Source of the DNA: Prostheceraeus crozeri
Taxonomy: Eukaryota; Platyhelminthes; Polycladida; Euryleptidae
Length of the DNA: 64,000 nt
Direction of reading: 5' to 3'
Assembly: GCA_907163375.1 (NCBI GenBank)
Contig: CAJQUW010006159.1
Coordinates: 1 to 64,000 of the forward strand
Shown here: in pieces, positions 22,755-32,283 of the stretch
Position numbering within the stretch: the first letter of the stretch is position 1
How the letters are laid out: each line of letters opens with the position of its first letter
Program-made: the position numbers and the translations under genes
Notes under the pieces: generated by a model
What the model saw: the letters and a program-made list of their open reading frames with translations, nothing else
Database searches by the model: none
What the model was told of the DNA's origin: nothing

Positions 22755-23775
22755 CTTTAGCACGTGTACAACTTTCTCCGAGTGATTATTGCGAGTCCTC
22801 GCATTTCCTTACCGCCTCACATTGAAACCAAACTTCACACTGAAATAAGCTCATCCTAACCTGGATAAGCGCGGCAAATCAGCTAAGTCAGACAATGGGA
22901 ACATATTCAAAAATCAAATAAAGCACTTTTTGCCAAAGAACCTAGTCCTCACATTATTATGTTGCTCGATGGAATGCAACCAAACTTGGTTTGAGACCTA
23001 GTATCTTCCAGATATTGGTGGGCGCTAAATGCAGGATATTCTAATGATTTTGTCAGCGTCAACTGTCTCTATGATTTTAAAGAACACGTTTTTTTTGTTC
23101 AAAGAACGAGAGACGGAATCCTCGCTTTTCTTGCGACTGAATGGAATGCAAGTGCATGAGTCAACCTCTTTTTATTCTAAAACAAGTTATTGAATTTTTG
23201 AGTAGTTAACTTGGGCGGATTGAAATTATCTTTTTGCACCATGTTTGGATTTAGTTAGGTCTCATGCCAAGTTTGGTTGCATTTCATTCTGCACCAGAAA
23301 TGTGAGGATTTTTTCATAATTCATATTGAAATTATGTTTTTTTAAAAGTGTTGAAGGTCCTTGTCAGAATGAGCTGATTTTCTCCGCACCAGGCGCCAAC
23401 CGATCTTAGAATAAGCTTGACTCTCGAGAAGCTTGAATTTATCAAAATTTCGCCAGCAGAACAGAAAATGGATCATACAAAAATTTTCAAAAGTCAAAGA
23501 TAGATCAAAATATCAGTGTTTGGAGTTCACAGCTTTCATCTCTTTATTCAGAGTAGGTTTTAATGATATTATATAAATAGCTTCCATGAAACGCAAATTG
23601 ATGGTATCGATTTATTTTGATTATTACTTTCATCACAATAAAGAAAATGCTGCTTGAAGTTAATCATGAATCACTGTTACTCGTGAAGTTTGGTTGCAAT
23701 GGAAAGCAATATGAGAAGATATGAAATAATACAAGGACTCGGTTGAATCGTTCGGAGAAAGTTACACCAATCGCT
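22755..23775. repeat. nested inverted-repeat (foldback-like) element
   Basis: Outer arms: 22760-22842 (ACTTTCTCCGA, GAGTCCTCGCATT, AACCAAACTTCAC) and the inverse at 23682-23770. Inner arms: 22937-23003 (TCCTCACATT, TGCAACCAAACTTGG, TGAGACCTA) and the inverse at 23255-23325. A further direct copy of the middle of the unit lies near 23120 (ATCCTCGCTTTT to ATGGAATGCAA). The same motif order occurs in all of them, so one sequence has been copied several times in both orientations. No protein is encoded. Confidence 0.65.
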
Positions 23776-24054
23776 TTAGAAACTCATTTGATGATTGTAT
23801 TTTTTATATGCCACAATTTGATTTTTCTGGCCATTGCCTTACCCCGCAACATTATGTTGACGTCGTCTGTTAATGTTCACGAGATCACATGTAAATGCGA
23901 AGTGGATAAGTGAACTATCATACCAGAAATTTGTTGGCTGAGTGACAAAACGTTAGTTCTAAAATTTGAACGCGGTAAAAGTGACTTAAACTTGTTCAAC
24001 TGATGTTCAAAATTGTTAAATTGCAATACTTCACTATAGTAATACTAGAATTAA

Positions 24055-24138
24055 AAGGGGTCTTTTTGTCACGATTTTGTCATTTTTCTTGTGAATTGTT
24101 CAGAAATTTTTGACGGATTTTAGTTGGCAACCCTGACT
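24055..24138 (-). mobile_element. solitary hAT-type end
   Basis: On the minus strand it starts CAGGGTTGCCAACTAAAATC and continues with TTTCTGAACAATTCAC and CAAAATCGTGAC, a familiar form of hAT terminus. No partner end was found. A similar GTTGGCAACCCT stands at about 59290. Confidence 0.4.
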
Positions 24139-24154
24139 TGAAATACTTTGCTTA

Positions 24155-24848
24155 TGTTCTTGTTAACATTTACTGAATGATGTTTTGCTTTTAAACCTAC
24201 ACAACCCATCCTCTTGGTGGATCGTTAGCTTTGATTGATGTTAACGCTCCACCTTTTGATCGGTTTAGCGATAGGTGAATCTACAAATGTATATTTCATG
24301 AATAATCCTCAGGTAAGTGAGTAATATCTATTTGTTTCTAGAACTTATACAACTCATCTTGATGGATCGTTAGCTGTTAGCTGTAATGTTCTTGTTAATA
24401 TTTACTGAATGATATTTTGCTTTTAAACCTATACAACCAATCGTCTTGGTGGATCGTTAGCTTTGATTGATGTTAACGCTCCACCTTTTGATCGGTTTAG
24501 CGATAGGTGAATCTACAAATGTATATTTCATGAATAATCCTCAGGTAAGTGAGTAATATCTATTTGTTTCTAGAACTTATACAACTCATCTTGATGGATC
24601 GTTAGCTGTTAGCTGTAATGTTCTTGTTAATATTTACTGAATGATATTTTGCTTTTAAACCTATACAACCAATCGTCTTGGTGGATCGTTAGCTTTGATT
24701 GATGTTAACGCTCCACCTTTTGATCGGTTTAGCGATAGGTGAATCAACAAATTCATATTTCATGAATAATCCTCAGGTAAGTGAGTAATATCTATTTGTT
24801 CCTAGAACTTATACAACTCATCTTGATGGATCGTCAGCTGTGGTTGCA
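24155..24848 (+). repeat. 232-bp tandem repeat, three copies
   Basis: Units start at 24155, 24387 and 24619, each beginning TGTTCTTGTTAA(C/T)ATTTACT. Within each unit, GGTGGATCGTTAGCT and GATGGATCGTTAGCT (or CAGCT) form a shorter internal repeat. Units 2 and 3 are closest to each other; unit 1 is more diverged, and the end of unit 3 departs near 24840. Confidence 0.95.
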
Positions 24849-24949
24849 TTATCATGAGGAAAGCACCTTTCAGGCGATCTGAGCCCCGCGTGTGAGTCAT
24901 AGACTTCAAAAAACTACTTGATTCTTGTCAACCACGAATAAGTGCTACC

Positions 24950-25370
24950 GGTACATGAACAGGTCAAACTTGCTTCAGCTTGTAATAATATGGAAGAACT
25001 TACTTGCATTGCACTATAACATTGGAAAACTTGACAAAATTCTATTAAAACTTACCTTATTTACTCAAAACTTACTTCCGTCGCGTTAAAACTTGTTTCC
25101 ATTATGTTAAACTTACTTCCGTCGCGTTAAAACTTGTTTCCATTATGCTAAACTTACTTCCGTCGCGTTAAAACTTGTTTCCATTATGTTAAACTTACTT
25201 CCGTCGCGTTAAAACTTGTTTCCATTATGTTAAACTTACTTCCGTCGCGTTAAAACTTGTTTCCATTATGTTAAACTTAACTAGTCGCTTGTAAGCGTTT
25301 AGGTTTACGGAGGCAAGTTCTTGCAAGCTTTTGGAAAGTTTTGCAAAAATTTCTGACCCGGGTAGGCAGA
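24950..25370 (-). repeat. CTTGC-rich repeat, copy 2, with 41-bp array
   Basis: Inverse orientation of the element at 9941-10345: it ends GCAAGCTTTTGGAAAGTTTT and CTGACCCGGGT. It contains the 41-bp array described next. Confidence 0.55.
25068..25279 (+). repeat. 41-bp tandem repeat, about five copies
   Basis: Unit made of two related halves, TTAAACTTACTTCCGTCGCG (20 bp) and TTAAAACTTGTTTCCATTAT plus G (21 bp). About five units are almost identical (one C for T), so the amplification is recent. Confidence 0.95.
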
Positions 25371-26039
25371 CATTACTAATAGACGCATCCGTGGAAACTT
25401 CCCATCTCTGTAAGCATTAATTGTTCCCGCTAATTGGAAGCAGGACACTTCTATCTTCATAGGTGTAGGGTAGACAGATACAAAGAAACAATTATATGGC
25501 ATGACGACGGTATGACAACATGTGATGTCAAACATTTAATGAATAGGCCCATCAATTAAACATGGCATAATTTTCTCCATTTATTTTATTTTTCATGCTT
25601 TCCAATGTATAATACTACTGCCGGAAAATGTGGACTTAAGATAATAGAAATCTGAGCAGTGCACCAAAACTACCCCTTTCAAATGGTTTTTGAACGATCG
25701 ATCATTGTGGAATATGATATTATGATACGCAAGCTAAACTTTCATGGCATTGGACATTCTTGTCATATTTCATTTAGCATTAAAAAATTGAATTTTAATT
25801 CACATTCCCAACACACCTAAAGTTGAACTTTAAAATCTGGTACCGCTAATCACATAAAGTAATATAATATGCTATCTCCGTGTAGTATGCTTCAGAATCA
25901 CGCAAATGTTTTGAATCTATTGCACTTTTCAAAATAATTATTCACAGTTCTGCAAAATGTCTGTCCATAGTCACCCCACACTGATATTGGTCAAAATGGG
26001 GAGACATTGGACAGTAGACCGACATAACTGTACTTTACC
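25371..26039. other. no gene recognised
   Basis: Unassigned AT-rich interval. Confidence 0.4.
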
Positions 26040-26520
26040 ATAACAACTTGAACTATAAATCATCAATTCTGTCTTCTATCAAGACATCAGGCATTCACTA
26101 CTGTTGCCTTCGATGTGACCTTCGTCGAACTTTATCCAATTTTTCTCCACCTTTCTTGTTGATACCAACGATAAGCGGAGAGTTGTACTCTAAGATTGAT
26201 AGAACTGTGGCGTTGTATAAAAGTACAAGATCTTCAACTTTCAAAAATCATTTTAGACACTTTATGACATAGAGACGCTGACAGGCTATTTTACAATTAT
26301 TTTGAATGTGGCTGTCCCACGTCAACTTTTCGTTATATATAACGCCAAGAATTCGCAATTGTTGACTGTAGTTGACATTACTGAGCGTGGTTAAAATATG
26401 ACTTGGTTTCTTAGCTATCATCATATTCGTCTTTCCCTCAAAAGTCTTCCTAGGCTTTCTATCCCTGCTTGCTATGTAGCCATTCATACTAGCAAAATGT
26501 TACTCTCGGATTTTTTACCG
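26040..26520 (-). pseudogene. LINE B family fragment
   Basis: The minus strand reads KTNMMIAKKPSHI, LRILGVIYNEKLTWDSHIQN, CQRLYVIKCLK, then LLYNATVLSILEYNSPLIVG and INKKGGEKLDKVRRRSH. Block for block this matches the LINE B region 4100-4420 (LKILGVTH..., KLYVIKRMKRF, LLYNAIVLGCLEYN, INKKNAEKLEKVRRRG). It is the thumb/C-terminal part of a reverse transcriptase, truncated on both sides. Confidence 0.8.
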
Positions 26521-26584
26521 AACGAAAAGTACGAAGAAATCAAAAGAAAATACCCTGTTTTGTATAAATGAACATTCTTAAGAC

Positions 26585-27470
26585 CAGTGGCGTCTTCTCC
26601 GTACCTGCGAGGCCTTCGGCGCATACTCAGAAATAATTTACCAACATTTATGAAAATGAAGTGTCATTATTCACTAGATTTCATTTAAATTCGATAGCTG
26701 TGTACAGTTTTCCGTCTCAAAATCAGACCCTCAACTCAGAGTGAACAGTTTTGCAGCGCATGCTCGAATCACAGCTGTGTTCTTCGAACAATTAGACACA
26801 CATGCTAGTCGTGTGTTCAGACAGAGCGAAAGAGAGTTGTGTGCGTGTGAGGCAGTAGGCGCACGCGCCCACGCCGATTGGCTTTCCCGATAGACATGCT
26901 TTCTCCAATTTTTGCAATGAAATTCTGCGCAATTCTTGATCGAGGCGCGGTACCTAAATATAGAGAGGGAAGCGCAACCCAATTGTTCCTGGATTCACTT
27001 TATGTTAGAGAGGTCACTACGTCAGCAGTAGCAGATGGCTGACGTTCTGACAAGACTGCGATCAGATGATGAGCGTTCGGCAATAAGTGCAGAGCAATGC
27101 ATCTGTTGACTCGAACACCCAGATTCGGTAGAATTCCATAATTTGTTTTTACGTGATTGATGCGACGCTATGGTTAGTACTGCAGATGAGCTCTTAACCA
27201 CGCCTTTTGTCCGAAGGGAATATACTGAAAAGATGACAGTCGTCAAGCAGGGTAGGCCAACGCCTGATATAAAACTTGAAAGTGCTTACAGAGAAAGAAA
27301 TACGGACAACACAAGACATTCTAATGCATCAAAATTTCAAACATGTGAGTGGCTGACCAGCCGTGAGAAACGCAATAAACTGTTGGCCTTGCCTCCTTTT
27401 TCTTGAGTCTGGACAGAGAAGGGATATAGTAATCTCAGCTCCTTGAGTGAGGAGGTTAAGTGAAATTGCA
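26585..27470 (+). mobile_element. 5' part of a ZMYM1-type hAT transposon
   Basis: Starts with CAGTGGCGTCTTCTCC at 26585, a terminus form common for this hAT group. It is followed by about 450 bp with promoter-like motifs (inverted CCAAT, GATTGGCT, near 26877; TAAATATAG near 26955) and then a coding segment at 27035-27470. No second terminus was seen downstream, so the element is cut off after its zinc finger. Confidence 0.6.
27035..27470 (+). pseudogene. hAT transposase N-terminus with TTF-type finger region
   Basis: From ATG 27035 one frame runs to 27406 with two TGA stops (near 27107 and 27158). It contains TVVKQGRPTPDIKLES and KFQTCEWLTSREKRNKLLAL, then WTEKGYSNLSSLSEEVK in the same frame beyond a TGA. 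This order (KGRPTP, then W, then EKRNKL.C.PC, then W..KGF..L..LS) is that of the TTF-type zinc finger of ZMYM1-like hAT transposases. The expected FCFPCLLF Cys pair is altered to LALPPF, so zinc binding would be lost. The catalytic domain is absent. Confidence 0.6.
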
Positions 27471-27702
27471 ATCAACTTCTCATGTGCAAATTCACTTGGC
27501 CCTACAAAATGTTCGGGATATTGCTATTAAAAATTCATCTTTTGTGAAAATCAATGTTGTAGCATAAAAAATGTCTGGTATAGAAATAGTATTCCAATAC
27601 TGCGCGAAGGCCTATGGTCTGGGAGCACGCGACGTTACTGCTTAAGACTCGCTTAAGACTCACTTTTGTCATACACGGTAAAATGTAATGGAAGGGCTTA
27701 GG

Positions 27703-29449
27703 CGTAAAAGGGGATAAGCCACATTTTTTGAAAATAGAGATATTTCATGTGATGATTAAGTGCATCATAAAGCTTCGTTTCACTGATTTATACGACGATC
27801 TGAACTTTCCTTGCATGGTTTCCAGAAAGTGCATAAGGGCATAAGCCACATCACTTTGGCATGAATAAGGGGATAAGCCACAACTACACTTGAAAGTCTG
27901 CGGCCTTTATTACTATAAGTGAGCAAAAGACGATGAACTAAAACGTTGTCTCGTGTTTCACCCTACGCTTGAGCGAGTGACGCATCCTCTGATCCTCCAT
28001 GAAGATCCTCCAAGAAAGGAACATTGACCCTGTTTCAGAGGACTTCTATCGCAGAACCTTCTGCAGTGACTTCAATATTGGATTTAAGCTACCCAAATCG
28101 GACACATGTTGCAAGTGTGATCGTCTCAGGATTCAAATAGACAATGAACAGGATGATTATGAAAGGGGCTGATGAAGTCGCTAGCATCTTGCTTCAGCAT
28201 CTGCAGGCAAACGAGTTGAAGGAGGATCTTGTCGTGTTCAGCGATAATTGCAAGGGACAGAACAAAAATTGGACCATCATGTCGTTGTGGTACAATCTGG
28301 TGAAGGAAAAGAAGTTCCGAATCATTGCACACGTCTTCCTTGTGACAGGTCACACGCATTTGCCATGTGATCGGGACTTCGGTCATATTGAAAAATCAAG
28401 CCGAAGAAGTGGGCAGTACTTATCGCATCCATCAAGAAGTTCAAAGTAAAGATGCTGACTGTGAATGACTTCAAGAAGATGTCCAAGCTTCCAATAAAGC
28501 GGCCAACGCGGACTATCGATGGACAGAAGCTGGAATTCTCCAAGGCTCAAGTTTTCCGCTTCGATGATGAACATCCCGGGAAGATGCTGCTGAAAGTCTC
28601 ACTCAGTGGTCTATTCAACGAAGCCTTGATTGAGCCTGCAACAAGAGGCATTAGAACGCGATTATCCACAGTTCCTTGCAAAAACAATGAGTGTGTTACA
28701 GTCAAGCAGTCAAAATTGCGTGATGTGCTCAGTCTTCTGCCATACATTCCTCCTGTGTCGCATCATTTCTATCAGCAACTGAAAGGTGATACAACGATGG
28801 ACACTGATGTTTACGTGGAAGACATGGATGAGGATGAACATTGACATTACCGCATATGTAAATGTAGCCAGTACATGTAGGCCTACATGTACAAAGTAAG
28901 ACATTTTAATAGTCAGATTTGAAAATGACATGATGTCTGTTTTTTACAAATTACGAGTCATGAATGCGTTTTATATTAAACCGTTTAAATCAACTTATTA
29001 TTTCCCCGTTTTTTGTCTTGTATTGCTCTAACATTACACATGTACTAGTTTTGTGCGTAAGCCTATACTAACGACATTCTGACATTAGGCCTAGAGTAGA
29101 GATGACTTGCTCGATGCTTGCAGTTTAAGAATGAAATGAACTTCATAGTTTACGAATTGTGGAATCATTTTGAATTTTGTGTTCAATATTTTAATGCCGT
29201 TTTTGTGAAAGGGGATGTGCTTAGACGGGATTATTTCGATAGTACCAGTATAGGGCCTAAATGCAATATAATCCAAATTAAACAAATTGATTTAATCAGA
29301 GTTGCGCAAATATGTAAAATACAAAATTCTATTTGATGCGCGTAAATACAATTTACAGTATATACTTGCTGAAATGGCTAAAAAGGAAGATCCTAAATTT
29401 CAACATTTTATTGTTCCAAATCTTTGCACGTAAAAGGGGATAAGCCACA
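27703..29449 (+). mobile_element. unclassified transposon-like relic bracketed by a repeated motif
   Basis: The word GTAAAAGGGGATAAGCCACA occurs from 27704 and again from 29430, in the same orientation. Related words, GGGGATAAGCCACA and GGCATAAGCCACA, stand at about 27867 and 27840. The coding relic at 27999-28844 lies between them. The limits of the element and its target duplication are not determined; the motif could be a sub-terminal binding site. Confidence 0.4.
27999..28844 (+). pseudogene. relic of an uncharacterised transposon-like protein (DUF7869-like)
   Basis: Three frames. 27999-28172: FYRRTFCSDFNIGFKLPKSD followed by TCCKCDRL. 28144-28449: LVVFSDNCKGQNKNW and FLVTGHTHLPCDRDFGHIE. 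From about 28412 to 28844: FKVKMLTVNDFKKM and FRFDDEHPGKMLLKV, ending in an acidic tail. The block order (C..C knuckle, SDNC.GQNKN, GHTH...D.D) matches a family found in many invertebrate genomes as multi-copy uncharacterised proteins; I think it is the DUF7869 group but cannot check. Asp of SDNC and the GHTHxxCDxD box look like nuclease-fold residues. Most of the segment before the SDNC block is deleted. Confidence 0.55.
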
Positions 29450-29599
29450 AAAATGCAGTTGCAAGTGTGCATTTGGATTCCTGTACAAGTCAATCTGCTG
29501 GATCAATTGCTTCGATACTTTGTCATTATGCAATTGATACGCATGGCATTATATTCTCATACTACCAGGAGATAAGCTTGCATACTTTTTGCACAGTGT

Positions 29600-30141
29600 T
29601 ATGTCAAAAATTTTATCAACTATAAACTGCTTATCAACTTGGCTCATAAAGTAGAGCTAAATAAACGTCCTGTTAATGTTGCCAGACAAGTAGCATCGAC
29701 GACAATCTCGTGAAGCATAAAACTCACAACAAATCAAATCTAGTTAAATATCATTTTATCAATCAAAACTATTCTTGACTGGTATTACCGAAAAAAGTTA
29801 TTTGACAGTAGTATTTAATACATATATATATATATTTGCTATGTGACTAGAAGCTGTACATACGAAATGCATACCACAGGCATACGAACATGGATGAATT
29901 TGCATCGGGTCTTGTATATAAAACATACCAACAACTCCTATTTCAGTGTAAAACAGACAATCACAGATAGAATAGTTCGCATCGCTACATACCAATCACA
30001 TGCGAATGTAAGTGAGATTTCGTATGAAAACATACCAGATCTCTGTAAGCATACGAGAATCTCGTATCGGATGTTAGTTTCAAATTGTATGTGATTTTGG
30101 TATATGTTTGTATGTAATTTTCGTCTCCAGCGATTTACAGT
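29600..30141 (+). mobile_element. repeat R copy 1, 3' half
   Basis: Matches the right half of the full-length copy at 47363-48357, from the TTATCAACTT(A/G)G block to the terminal CAGCGATTTACAGTG (ends 30141) followed by TA. The left half is missing. It contains repeated CATAC(C/G)A and T(C/G)GTATG motifs. Confidence 0.8.
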
Positions 30142-31695
30142 GTAGTTCAAGCTTGTTCAAATTTTGCTCCGCTTGGTTTGTCTCATAGGTTTGAATATTT
30201 TTCTTATAGGTTTTCTGAGACGTCTAGTTTCTTCAGAGTAAGTCGCATTTCTATTGAAGCTCACTGTACTGTGCAAGGATTCCTTGTTAATATTAACTAG
30301 TGCCTTTTTATAATAAATTCTTATTTATTAATGATTTTTTTGCCTCTCAGCACATTTGAGCTTTTATCTGAAAGAATATGCAAACACTTCCCATTATCGC
30401 ATTTTTCCATTTAAAGGGGATGATGCGTTTATCGCAATTTACATGTATTTTGCTCTGATGCTGCTGCTTCTAGAGATATTTTAATTTCTATTCAAAAGGT
30501 CTGTCGTACATCAATGTTTGGGTTCCAATATTTCAAAGGTTTCTAAATGTCGTAGCATGGATTCTGAAATTATGCAATAATCAATGACAGATTCATATTT
30601 TGGTTGTTTTGGAGCTTGAGAAAGTATGCTAACCATTTTCGTATCTACGATTGGCTATTATGAGTGAAGTGTCATTGCAAAATCAATAAGTTCTCGTCCT
30701 TAGTTATTCACAATGAGATCTTCTGAAATCTTTGGCGGGAGATTTAAGTGCATATTCATTCAATTTGCCGATTCTGCTATTTAAGGCTCCCAACGAGATT
30801 GTATGCTTCATTTTCATTTTTTCATATAACTTTTCCTCTTATTGAAATAGTCTTTACTTTCTCTTTAGCATTTGTAATTATCACTATCTGTTACCTTTTT
30901 TTGTTATGATGATGTCAGTTTTTACATATAGATTACTCCCTTTGATCTGTCACACAAGATTGTGGTTTGTCTTGTTTTACTACACTGTAAAGCAAACTGT
31001 GCCCAATATGTGACCGATCATGTGCCACGGTGCGTCTGGCGTGACTATTAGTGGTCACAACTCCTCCATTCAAAATTCCTTCACAATCGTGTTTAGTGGA
31101 TCCATACTAGTAATTTGCGACCCAAAACGAAATCTTCTGCTTGTGTCCTTTTTTGGAATCCACAAAAATCCAAAATGGCGCCTTTTATCGAAATTTTTAG
31201 TTACTTGGCTATATTTAATCGATTACAGGCCAACCTTTGGCTACGAAAAAGTCATTAATCAAGTAATAGAAATTGTAAATAATATATTTCACAATTTTTC
31301 AGATATATTTCAATGGCTAAGCTAGTCCTCTCAGTTTCCAAGATGGCCGCCAAAATCAATAAAAGCCATAAATTACAAATTCATGCATATTCTCATTAAT
31401 AAATAAAATAGAATCTGCATCATCATCATCATCACTGTAGTTATCTAAGTAAGCTACGAAATACTCAAGAAGGAAACTTTGTTCTCAACAAGATATCTAT
31501 GCAACATGATTGTGTCAACGTTGCGCTATGGAAAAGATTAACCATTGATTGAAGGTTTCATTGACGCTAGCCGATTACATTCAAATTTTGAATCCTAGAT
31601 ATCTAAGCCAGGTGTGAATATTCGTAACTTTATATACTATGTCGATTTTGTTTCAAATTTTTACTTCATTCGTTGATGGACGGTGAGATAGTGCC
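30142..31695. other. no gene recognised
   Basis: No domain recognised. Two YY1-like words occur (CAAAATGGCGCC near 31170, CAAGATGGCCGCC near 31340), without other promoter signs. Confidence 0.4.
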
Positions 31696-32154
31696 ATGCC
31701 GAGAGAAAAACCAAGTCATGAAAATAATAGAAAACGGGTTTGCTTGCTTTGCTTTAAGAAAACAAAAGAGATAAGATCAATAACTGATCAGCAAAAAACG
31801 ACGATCGAAGAACAATTGATAAAAGGACTTGACTGGAACGACGATCGACTACCCTGCGTCCTTTATGGATCATGTAGAATTGTGATTTTAGAATACTCCA
31901 GAGAAATATTCCATCACAGGATCGACAATTTTACCGATTTTTCATCGTTATTGTCGAGTCGACTTCCACATATATTACGGTCAAATACATCGTGTACGTG
32001 TCTGATTTGTGCAATTGCCGGCTCAAGGATTGGTACCAACCTCGACTCATCGAACACCTCATCAGCTTCTAGTGATCCATCTTCACGAGTTTCGTCATCA
32101 GGATATCCAGAATATAGTGACAAAAACGAAATGTTCTCATTACCAATACTTTGA
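31696..32154 (+). CDS. hypothetical Cys-rich protein (N-terminal exon or complete ORF)
   Basis: 152 codons from ATG 31696 to a stop. Basic N-terminus, then RVCLLCF (Cys16/Cys19), LPCVLYGSC (Cys54/Cys60) and a SCTCLIC cluster (Cys100/102/105), followed by a Ser-rich tail. The spaced Cys pairs suggest a zinc-binding N-terminal domain. Its general plan (C..C, a 30-residue helix-like stretch, LP..C..C, then C.CL.C) resembles the start of uncharacterised multi-copy proteins of cnidarians and other invertebrates, possibly transposon-linked. The frame is open throughout and its composition is protein-like. The stop is followed within 4 bases by a palindrome. Function unknown. Confidence 0.5.
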   Translation: MPREKPSHENNRKRVCLLCFKKTKEIRSITDQQKTTIEEQLIKGLDWNDDRLPCVLYGSCRIVILEYSREIFHHRIDNFTDFSSLLSSRLPHILRSNTSCTCLICAIAGSRIGTNLDSSNTSSASSDPSSRVSSSGYPEYSDKNEMFSLPIL

Positions 32155-32157
32155 ATT

Positions 32158-32283
32158 CATTTGTGTAATCGAAAACCCAAGTAAAGCGATGTGTTTCTTG
32201 ATAGCTATAATATTCATTTATATATAAATATTATAGCTATCAAGAAACACATCGTTTTACTTGGGTTTTCCATCACACAAATG
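32158..32283. repeat. near-perfect palindrome, 57-bp arms
   Basis: Left arm 32158-32214 (CATTTGTGTAATCGAAAACC ... GCTATAATATT) and right arm about 32227-32283, its inverse with about three mismatches; the loop is about 12 AT-rich bases. It can fold into a long hairpin in DNA or in the 3' region of a transcript from the preceding ORF. It may be a palindromic MITE or a strand-switch scar. Confidence 0.9.
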
